Shown piece by piece: positions 1-11,900 of a stretch of 64,000 bases of DNA. The notes beneath the pieces are model-generated. The model searched no databases, was not told the DNA's origin, and saw only the letters and a program-made list of their open reading frames with translations. Made by a program: the position numbers and the translations under genes. The number at the start of each line of letters is the position of its first letter. Position 1 is the stretch's first letter. The DNA is from Cinnamomum chago (Eukaryota; Streptophyta; Magnoliopsida; Laurales; Lauraceae), in the NCBI GenBank assembly GCA_038049695.1, contig CP142453.1:114406001-114470000 (forward strand), written 5' to 3'.

Positions 1-3000
1 AGGATGGGTCACGCTTCTTGATTATATTCCGTCTAGGATCAGCAAATGGTCCTATCCGGTATGAAAGATATAGAGTAGAATTCAGTGAATAAAAGTTATA
101 TGTACTGTACTAGTGTAGTCTACAAACAGTTTCTAAGTTTGTTCTTTTGCCAGAATTGAGAACAGAACAAGAGGTATGATGATAAAGTTTCACCAGTCTG
201 GCTTGAGTGATGATGCCTGGGTCCAATTGCAACCACTTTCAACAACAAACTTCTCTTGGGATGATCCATGTGGGGAAAAACTTCTTGATGTTAGCCTCTG
301 CAGTGGAAGTAACATCTCTGTCCAAAAGTTCAGTTTAGAAAGGACTGGGGAATGCTTCCCTGATGAATGGGCACAAAGTGTCCAGCTTGTTGTAGTAGAG
401 ATGGGTGATATTAAGATTGCTCGGTTCACTGATGACCAAAGAATATTAGAATTGTGTTCACGTGAAAATGTCAATCTCCTCACATGTGTTGGCAACTGGG
501 GCACAACATCAATGCAGAGCAAAATGCAGAACAATAGTGCACCTTTGGAGATTATAGTTGACTTGGGGGTTGTGGGGATCTCTGTGATAGACCACAGACC
601 AAGAGAGCTATTATATATGTACTTGGAGAGGGTCTTCATTTCATATTCAACTGGTTATGATGGAGGCACTACAAGCAGGTAGTGGAGGATGTCTCAGTTG
701 GAGTGTCTTATCTGTCATCCCATTTGACTGCCAATGTCTTGTTTAATATTTGTCTTTAGTCATTCAGATTGAACCGTGTGTGTCTGTATGCTTCCCTGAC
801 ATGGGAATATATGGAACTTTGCTATGATATCCTGAATTGTTATGTTTGTTTGACAGGTTCAAGCTCATATTGGGCTTTTTTCAGCTTGACAACCAGCTGC
901 CACTGACTGTGATGCCTGTGCTATTGGCGCCTGAGCATATTATAGATTCCCACCATCCAGTTTTCAAGATGACTATTACAATGAGCAACAAAAATACTGA
1001 TGAGATTCTGGTGTACCCATGTGTTTATGTCCGGGTAAGATTTCTGGAACATAAGCATGCTCATGATTCCTGTATTCGAGGCAGGCATGGAGTACATTTT
1101 CATGTGTTCATAATCTCATCAAAATTGTTCTCAAATGCTAGGTAACTGAAAAGTGTTGGAGGGTCAACATTCATGAGCCAATTATTTGGGCATTGATGGA
1201 TTTCTACAATAACCTTAGGATAGATCGTATTCCACAGGGCTCAAGTACCACGCAAGTTGATCCAGAGATACGTATAGAGTAAGATCTTGTGTTTCATTTT
1301 CTAAGAGTTTAACCTATGCATGCCATATACTTGAAAGTATGTTGTTTTGTCACTCTTCCATTGCTTTTCTATGGCTGCTTGTAGCCATTGTTACATGCAT
1401 GGTTATTAATTCTTGCATGTCTTATCTATTGAGATGTATGTCCACCACTCTCATCAAGATGTGTCTGCTTATGGTTGATAAAGGACTGCAAAAGTTTCGC
1501 TACTGAAATCTCAACTACTGTCCATTTTTATCGCTTAGAAGTGCTCCATTGAACTATTAGGATTGTCTTATCAATGTGTACTGCACTGTGGGGCAGACTT
1601 GATTCTCAGTCTCTGAACCAATGCCTTTCTTGCACATTCACTGCCCCTTCATTTTGTGGGTTGTATCCATGGGGTGACTCCTTTGTTGCCAGCAGCAGCG
1701 AAGAAATCAGGTGCATGGCAGTTCCAAGATCCAAACATCAGTTAAGAGGTAACCAACTCATGGAAAATATATGTGCTTTGAATTAAAGAGTGGATGGTCA
1801 GATTTGGATCTGAGTAGTAATTGGTGGTCTCGGCCACGCAAGAGCATCAGATAGTTGTGTTATGCAGGCCTATCATCATTGCAATCGGGTCCAACCCAAC
1901 CCTACCTATTAGTTTGAATCTAGAAAACAAGTCTGAATACTATCTAAACTAGAGAGATGATCAGATTCATAAAATCCAAGAGACCGTATCTAAATTCAGA
2001 TGATTTGATTAACAGAAAGAAGAAAGAAAATAGAATGACAATGGATGGTGAAACAGATCCATCAATCAGCTGTACGTGTTTCCTCATGAAGTCAAATCCA
2101 GGTAACAAAAACATTAATATGGCTGAAGCAGATGGAGAGTGGATAACATTTCAGCATTAAAAACAGATTGATAAGCGGGCTCACAAAAGTAAAAGAAGAG
2201 ATTGTAGACTTGGAGAACTAGAAAAAGTGCAATGAAACTCAAAGGATGAGATCTGAGATCCAGTTGGCAGGCTATAGATTAGGTTTGTGGATAATGGTAG
2301 TTATCTGAACTGAATCGGTCAACCTAGAGGCAAACTTAAACAAAGAACCTTCTCATTGAAAAAATAACGGCTACAATCCGAACTCTAAATGTCAACACAA
2401 GTAGAGATGTGATAGCCAGGGCCTAGATCTTGACCAGACATCAACTGTAATATTGAGTGTTGCAAACGAATATGCTCATTGGACAAGGCTTGGCTAATGA
2501 AAACTCGTAATACCCCTGAAACCAACCAACCCCAACATCCCCCCCTCCCCCAAAAAAAAAAAAAACATACCACTCCAAAAAAAAAAAAAAAAACCTGCGA
2601 AAAAGAAAGAAGGAATTAGGAAATTTAAAATTAATTTCCTTGCTTTTGGAATTTTTGACTTATTGTAATCTTTATTTTGTTGTGTGGTGTGTCAACCATT
2701 AATTTGTCTTGATTAAGTCTCTCCTTTTGAATTCAGTTTTAAGTTTTTAGGCATATGTAGGACCCATTGATTTTAAGTTAATAGGATCAATTCTTTTAGA
2801 ATTAGTGGTAGTATTAAATTGTTTGTATTTTATTGGTGGACTTCTTATTTTGGGATTGAGAGATATTAGTGGGACCTTGAGAAGTGATTAATAGGAATTG
2901 TATTCTCATTATAAGAAAGGACCATGAATTAGAAAGTTGTGGTCGACCAAGAATAGGAAAGGAGGACTACTCTTGTCTTGTTGCTTAAAAGGACTCGTAA

Positions 3001-4828
3001 CACAAATTCGAAAGAAGACTTTCCTAGTAGAGTTCAAATTAGGAAAGTGGATAGGTAGCCCTAAATTATAAATATATGTCTCCACTAGCAAAGCCTCCGC
3101 ACAATCTCTCTCTAGCATTCCTGTCAAGTAGAACCCTAGAGAGAACTAGAAGATACTTCAAGAAAACTAGAAAGAGAAGAAAAGATTCAGCGGATTGTTC
3201 TCTTTTGGATGACATTCATCTTCCCCAAGTAAATTGAGCAACTCTAGCTAATTCAAGGTGAATAGACATTCAATTCTAGATGTGTGAATATCATTCTAGT
3301 TGTATTTTTTGTAGATTCTGGGATATTGTGAACCCTATATGCCTTGATATTAAAGAGATTGTAGTTAAGAGTGTTTTGAGTTTTATTTAAGCACAATATA
3401 GTCAGCATCACTATTCATACCATAGTAACTCACTACAGTACACACTGCAGTAACAGTTTCAGAATTGAATTAGATGTTCGTATTTGGTTCTACATGTTCC
3501 TATTTGCATGTGATGTAATTTCTATGGCATTCCTAAATGGTGATTCTATTATGCTACTTGTGAATGTGATATTACATGATTCTAAGATGGTTAATGTATT
3601 GCAATTGTTTCACGTGTCACCTATTGCATATTATTGTTATAAGTTGACTTTTTGGTCATTTGTGGAAGAATCTCAAATTTAGCAGGGTTAGTTATGCAAT
3701 TGCTACACGATCGAGTACCATTAATGAAATGGAAAGGGGCATGTTAAACCTGAAATTCGTGTAAGGGGTTGATTTCAAGATACCTAGTTATAAGGGTTGA
3801 GAGAAATAAGAAGTTATGTTTACACTATTTTTATATGGACTCTAAGCATGAAGTAACATGGTATAATTGGATTAATCGGGACTGACCCATTGGACTTCCT
3901 AGACCACTAGCACATATAAGGCCATGACATAAGTGTTATTTCCTGACTCATAGGTCAGATCCGTTATTCCCTAACTCATAGGTCAGATATGTTTTTCCCT
4001 AACTCATAGATCAGATATATTCCGTTACTCTCAAGTTAGTTATCTGATTGTAACTCAGTCATTTGACTGACTATAGTTCAACCCCCTTATTGATGATAAA
4101 AGGCATTCATGAGATGTATGATTTATGAGCCTGTGTTGTACGGTGTTTAGGTGGTTTTCCTATGGCTAGTGTTAGAAACCTTAATCTGGACTAAATTGTA
4201 AATTCGTTTTGCTAATTCTATGTTTTCATGTTGACTACATACACGTAGACTTAGAATTCTATTCATTCAGTTGTACTGATATGTGAATTTGCCCCAATCT
4301 AGGTAACCAGAACCTACAGATTGAGATTGTCATGATCAAGAAGCCATAGGCTTGGACACGCACATCTGAGGGCAGAAGATTAGAGTTAAGAGATTAGACA
4401 TTAGTAGTTGGTTTCTTTAAATTCCTTAGATTGTTGCTAGTTGATTTCATATTTTGATTGGAAGTTTTAAATGAACTCTATGTATTGAATTTCCAAATTT
4501 ATTAATTTATGCCCATGAATATGAATCATTTATTTGACCTGTGCATGTGAGAATGAATTCGAAGGGCCCTGGATTCCGGGTTGTGACACAACTTATGGTG
4601 GGATCACATAGAGAAGGCAGCTAGTAATGTTATTGATTCAATGTTGTAGTATGAGGCATAACCGAGCTGGTTAACAAGGGTTCTAGGTGGTTCTAGAATC
4701 GGAAACACCTTGTCCTAGATAAATGTTGGCCGAAGCACAACCAAGGTAGGAATTGAAACAGCAACTTGTTGGGCTATTTGAGGTAGTGGTGATGACAGAA
4801 GCAATAAACAGGGCGGCAAAGGTTCTTT

Positions 4829-4874
<46 letters not shown>

Positions 4875-7800
4875 GGATTGCACAGAGGCAAAGTTAACAA
4901 CACAACATTGGGTGTTAGATTTTAGTTCGACCAGCCAGCCAAGAAAGTTGCAAATTGCACGCACTCACACAAGACACGGCATGGGGGCTTTTTCGTGCAC
5001 ATGTGCTCAACATGGCATGGGGCCCTTTTTTGCCCAGCGCTGATTCAAACCTGGGATATGTTGGCTCTGATACCATCTCAAGTTGCTAACCAATACACCC
5101 AAAATGCCTCGGCGTTAGAGGTGTGGCAAATTACCTACTTTACCACAAATTCCATAGGTAATGTCAATTGTAGGAGACATGCAGAGGATCATAGAAAACA
5201 TTGCTACAGTATGTGGTGACTGTGAACAGTGACAAACACCAAATGGACGAACATTTGCAGAGTTGCAAACAGTCAGAGCTATGGGATAGGGTCCCTAAAG
5301 TTTTCAAGTATGAAAACATGGGAACAATTGCTTTGCTGAGTAGAACAGAGAGTAATAAGTGCAAGGCTGGAACTGGGGATAAACAAGAGCAGACATTGGA
5401 ACGGAAGCATATGACAGGCAGATCTGCAGTTGCAGATTCTAATCCAACCCTTGTCAGACAACAAAAAGGAGTTCAACTCGGTGAGACAGTTGAAGGGATG
5501 GCTACTGCTGAAAATAAACAAAGAGCTTGCTATCATAACTGAGGGAAATGGCATCGTGAATGCTTGTGATGATCTTGCTGTCTGAGCATAAATAGATCTA
5601 CAACAAGCGGATGTCAATAAAAGGACGTGTCCAAGGCATGGATTCAGTGACAGTTGGAAGTGTAAGGTTAATTATGGGCTTTGTCCAGATTTAAGTGCAA
5701 AGATGGGATGTACCATTCATCAAGGGGGGATTCAGTGATAGTTGATGTGTAAGGTTAATTGTGGGCTTTGTCTAGATTGCCGTGCAGAGATGGGATGTGC
5801 CCTTCATCAAGAAGGGATCAAGGGATTGAGATTCTCTCTCCATTGAATTCTTAACTTTGTTGATTTGACACTTGAGATTGCAACATGTGGTTTTGATACA
5901 ACTAACAAAAGATTTGCATCAAAGAGTTGAGTGCTAATGATAACCGACAAAATAATCCTAGATAAACAACTCAAACTAATCTCCTTATCACTATGTAATC
6001 CAATAACATGCTAACCTGTCATGTTAATCACTTTTGCCAATGAGGACTTTCATCGTTAGTCAACCCAGTTCATATCCCATGCATAGTCGCAGCGAGAAAT
6101 TATATTGCCATTAAGTTGTTTCAGTTCTCAATTGACACAGTGTTGATGAAACGATCTTGGCTATCAACTACAAACTGGTTCAATCTGAAACCATTTGGGT
6201 CAAAACCCTGGTGCTGAGTGCCGACTGCCGATACCTAAAGCAATAGCCTCTTTCTCTAAGCTTCATTGTATGGGTATAAGTCTTATAGTCTCCAGTTCTT
6301 ATGGTAAGAGATCGTGGTGCCCTGTATTCTTCCTGAATTACTTATACACTATGATGCACAGATACTTCAAAATGGGCAACGTATCGTGTCGTATCATATC
6401 CGATCCTTCACTTTTTATGTGTAAAATCCATGTCCCTGTCGTGTCTACGACATGTCATTGCCGTATCTGTGCATCATAGCTTATACACTCTTCGCTTTCT
6501 GTTTTTTAACAAACTTAAGTATTCAACCTCAGCTTTTATGTAATAAACACAACTATGGCAGTTCATAGGAGCAAAGTCGTTGATATTTCTCTATTATGTT
6601 TGCAAGTTTTCATCCAAAATTGCAATTCACAGGAATTTGGGAGTGGCAAGGGTTTGTAATCGTACTGTCTTACCTTGTCTAGATAACCAGGTTTTTTGGG
6701 TGGGGGGTATAGGGTGGTTTTGGTTGTAATGTAGACCTCACTAACCTATATCTCTGGTGTTACTTTCACTCAATCATCTTCATGTGTAATAATGCCCCTC
6801 TGGGTAGTTTATCTGCTCGAAGAGGTTATATTTTCCCTTTAAAACATAGTGGTGTTTCTAAAATTATGAAAATCAATCATTTGACAATATTTTGGTCATC
6901 TTTACAGCTTAATAGATATTTCAGAAGCAAGGCTTAAACTGTCACTAGAGACAGCACCAACACAGAGACCACATGGTGTCCTTGGCATGTGGAGTCCCAT
7001 ATTTTCTGCCTTTGGAAATGCGTTCAAAATTCAGGTTAACTCAAGAACCTTTCTTGCAGAACAAACAAAAGAAGGAAGGATTCAGTGGAACAGCACTATT
7101 TTTCTTTTTTCTTTTTTTCTTTTTAATGTGTTTCAGATGTGCCATTGCTACATTAGCATTGATCTCTATGTTTCAGGTCCATCTGAGAAAGGTCATGCAC
7201 AGGAACAGATATATGCGGAAAAGCATGGTCATCCCTGCTATTGTAAATCGTATTTGGAGAGATCTTATTCACAATCCTTTGCATTTGATATTTGCGGTTG
7301 ATGTACTTGGAATGACGAGCTCAACTTTGGCTTCCCTTAGTAAAGGATTTGCTGAGCTCTCAACAGATGGGCAATTTTTGCAGCTACGCTCAAAGCAGGT
7401 GAGTCACATTTTCCCTGGATTATGTTGGGTCTTAAATACAAAAATAAAGAAAAAAATAACTTAAGCATGATTCAGGTTTGGTCGAGGAGAATTACTGGTG
7501 TAAGTGATGGAATTCTTCAAGGAACTGAAGCTCTTGCACAAGGCGTAGCTTTTGGTGTGTCGGGTGTAGTGACAAAGCCTGTGGAGAGTGCCAGACAACA
7601 TGGTATCCTGGGGCTTGCTCATGGGCTTGGAAGAGCTTTCCTAGGAATCATAGTCCAGCCGGTAAGTGGAGCATTGGATTTTTTTTCTTTGACAGTAGAT
7701 GGAATTGGTGTGAGTTGTTCAAGATGCTTGGAGATCCTCAGCAACAAGGCTACTTACCAAAGGATCCGAAACCCTCGCGCTATACGTGCAAGTGCTGTAA

Positions 7801-8901
7801 TTGAAGAGTATTCTGAGAGAGCAGCAGTGGGACAGGTAGTGATTTTTCATATCCCTTTTCTTTATCATCTTCACCATCTCAGAGTCTTTATCTCATCAAT
7901 TTCAGATCAGCTAAAAGAGTTCTGATTTGAAATCATCATTTTATTGGTAGTGATTGCATAAGAAGTTTGAGGACTGGTGCCATGATTCTCCAGGGATGAC
8001 AGATTGCAATGTGGCACAATCTTTATTGGAAGGCCATATTGAATATACAGGAAAGAAGGAACATAACATAAATAAAGTTTGCCATGTTAGAGAGAGAGAG
8101 AGAGAGAGTATTTTGGCAAGCTGATCATGGTAATTATAATCGCTTTGATTAAGGAAGCTATGCTACAGAAATACTATGCAACACTCAAATCTCTAGAATA
8201 AGATCCAATATGGAAGCGAATTGTTTATATGCTCATGGAGTTTGGTGGTCTTTTTTTTTTTTTTGAGGGGGGGGGGCACCTCATTACATTTAGATAACTC
8301 CAAGTGTACAAATAAATTTTCAAGGTTTTATAATTGGACTTGGGAAGCGACTTGATCACCCTTGAGTTGAGTCAACTCAATCGAGTCACAAGGGACTCAG
8401 CCAAGTAGGACTGAATCCCAGCCAGTCCCATAACATGTAAAAATATGAAAATAGCAAAAAAAAAAAAATTAATAGAAAATATAGTTCTATGAATTTAGAA
8501 TTTGTTGTATTTCCTTTTTGATTAATGAATTTAAGGATTTCTCTTCGCTGAGAGGTACTTCTCACAACCTGTAGGAGAGGTAACTTTTTTACCACCACAT
8601 ATAAAGACGGATATCCATTTTCTCAATTAAATAACTGGAAGTCACATAGGTGAGCATGCCCGTACACACATCTGTACAATGTCATCTATAGAGCTTATCA
8701 ACTAGTTAGCGAACAGCCTTCATTAAAAAATCTTATTAGAAGAAAACAGGTGGGGCAGGCCAGGCCTATACCTGAACTGGGGTAGCCCATTGGGCCTCAG
8801 GCCCCTGGCTGATCTGGGCTGAAGGATACGGGAGGAGGCCCAGAGAGAAGTACCACATCCGATCACCCCCCATCAGATGGGTGTATGTGGTCCATTTCTT
8901 T

Positions 8902-8942
<41 letters not shown>

Positions 8943-11900
8943 TATGCTATGTCCGCTTGTTATTCTAGAATTCAGAAACTAGAAAGTTGTTTTATTTGAA
9001 GTTTTGTTGAGGGAAGAGTCCTAGTAGTACAAAAGAGGTTTTAGAAAGAAAGGCCAATGGGGTATTAGTTGCTAAAGAATGAAGTTGCCTAGATTAGCCC
9101 ACCCACTATAATGAGAAGCAATTTAATTCAATTATTTGGGAGATTGTTTTTGTTTGGAGTTTTATTAGGGAGAGTAGTGTAAAAGTGATAGCTTTTCGAA
9201 AGAAGGGCAGTAGGATATTAACTGCTAAAGAAATGAAGTTGCCTAGACTTGCCCGTGTATTATTACATAAAGAGATGCAATGCCCTTATATGGGAGATGA
9301 AGACTTGATGAATATTTTAAGAGTTCTCTCTTTTGAAGATGTTCAAGTGTAAGCTCAAACCCGAACAACTTCAAGCTCCATCTTAGTTTCAATCCTTTGG
9401 ATTGAGTCCATATGACCTCCATCGTAAGTGGTGTCAAAGCATGTTTAATATGGAGTCGTTCTCATAGGGCATTGTTGGACTTGACATGAGTCACCAGATT
9501 AGCATGTATTCCTGTGCCATGTGTGCACGTCTCAGCTGTATGACTTATGAACTTGCCGGCAATCCTCGTTTTTCATAAAAGAATCTCGATAGAAGAAGTT
9601 AAGTTAGCATGTGTTATTTTGCACATTTTCAATGCAGAAGGCATGGGGAAGGCATGTCTTCAATGGTGAGATTTTGTAATACATGTTCTTTGTTTGGATA
9701 CTTTCGTTGTATACTAAAATTTGGTTGAAAGTATCGGAAAAATAGGAAATAGTTGAAAGGTAAGGTAAGGTCGGTTCCAAGGCTCAATCAACCAAACTAA
9801 ATAAACAAGTTTCTACCCACAAGAATTTGCACCAACTTTAGTTATTGGCATGAGGACATATTTGTTTCTGTTTTTAACTTTGCTTAGTTTAGATATCATT
9901 GGAAATCATTTATTGATGTGACTTTCCATCCATCAATTCAGATGATCCTTTTCCTAGCAGAAGCTACAAGACATTTTGGTTGTACTGAAATATTCAAAGA
10001 GCCTTCAAAATACGCTTGGTCTGATTACTATGAAGAACATTTCATCGTGCCTTACCAGAAGATTGTTCTAATAACAAACAAGCGTGTCATGCTGCTACAG
10101 GTGTAGTATATAGAATTAAAAATCTTTAAATATCCACCCTTCACATTTTTTTCATTAGAATAATGATTAGGTTCATTTTTCTCAATCAAATACTCCGTTA
10201 AGCCCTTAGTACTTCCCTCATTTGACCTTTTTTTATTGTAGTGCTTGGCTCCAGATAAGATGGATAGGAAGCCCTGCAAGATCATTTGGGATGTACCATG
10301 GGAAGAACTCATGGCATTAGAGCTAGCAAAAGCAGGCCACCCGAAGCCCTCTCACTTAATTCTCCATCTCAAGAATTTCAAAAGGTCGGAAAGCTTCGTC
10401 CGACTGATCAAGTGCAACATCGAGGAAGAGGAAGGAGAACCCCAAGCTATCAGAATATGTTCGGCAGTCCGTAAAATGTGGAAAGCACACCAGATAGACT
10501 CAAGAAGCCTAAATTTGAAGGCTAGTTCTTTAATGCTTTACATTATTTTGTGATGATGATGTGATTTGATGTGGCCCCATCTTCCTGCTAAGATTTTTTA
10601 ATGTACAGGTTCCTAAAAGCCAGCGGCACGTATATTTTGCTTGGGATGAAGAAGATGGTGGGGATTCCCGTAACAGAGTTAAGCCCTTGATTAAGCCAAG
10701 AGACTTCTCTTCAGTGAGTTCTGTCTCTGCTGATAGGAAATTTGTAAGACACAGTATCAACTTTGAGAAGATTTGGAGCAGTGAACAAGATCACAAAGGT
10801 CGATGCAACTTGTGTCCAAAGCAGGTGCTACTAGCTCTTTCATTCTTGTTTTCTTGGGGGATTCATTGGCACTGTCGGTAATAGTATTAACATCAAACTT
10901 TGATCTTTTAGGTAGTGGATGATGGAAGAATTTGTAGCATTTGGAGGCCAATGTGTTCTGATGGGTAATTAATATTCTCTTCATCTTCCAACTGCATCTA
11001 GGGTGCTTGATGTGATGCATTCATTTGCCATTAAAGAAAAGGAGCCAAGAACTTTTTTACCCCTAATTAATTGTTAATTCTCATATTATGACCCAGATAT
11101 GCTGCCGGCTTTGAACCTTCTTCTCTCTTTTGCAGGTTTTTAGCCTTTTTTTCTTTATGTGGAAAATTGGTTTAAGATGATGTGTCAAAGGAATTTGCTG
11201 CCAAGAATTAGCGTTAACACATGAATTACGATACTGCAAAAAACACTCAACACTCTTTTAGTTAAAGTTTATAATGAAATTAAAGCCAAAAGGAAGCATA
11301 TAGAATGATCAAGGGGAACAAGACATTTTCCTGGAGAATACAAAATATACCCATTAGACATAATAAATACAAAGCTCTTCCAACCAAGGATCAAAATGGC
11401 AGTTGTGGAAGGCGTAGCAACAACCAATAGCCAATGCAGCCAATTCGTAGTGAATCAAAAAGGTTGTCAAAGAATTTTGAAAAAAAAAAAATATGGAATA
11501 TTGGAAAATGTTAGAATTTGATTTTTTTTCTTATAATAACCAAGATTAGGGGGGTTATAGCGGTCCCTTCAGTGCTTAAAAGTTTTGTATCACTTAATGA
11601 TTATAAATAACAATATTGATCTAATTTCTCCCATACATTCATGTTGGTTGGCTATACTAAGAACCCATTATGCATTTCTAAATTCATAATTCAAATAAGA
11701 AATTTAGCACAATTGTACATAGCAAAAGGATATATAAATTATAAAGTAATGCTTAAATAAAGTTTGAAGCTCGAACCAGATAACAGATTAGCTTTCATCA
11801 AAACAAACAATGTGTTTTTTGTTGAGAGTAAAGAAAAGAATACGTCTACCAAAGGGGGTTCCTACCAAGATATACCTAGAGAAGAGCCCTTGAAAGGAAC

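Noticed and set aside
5530-5590. Possible decayed gag zinc knuckle (CYHN stop GKWHREC)
   Set aside because: Too short and broken by a stop; no supporting retroelement domains next to it.
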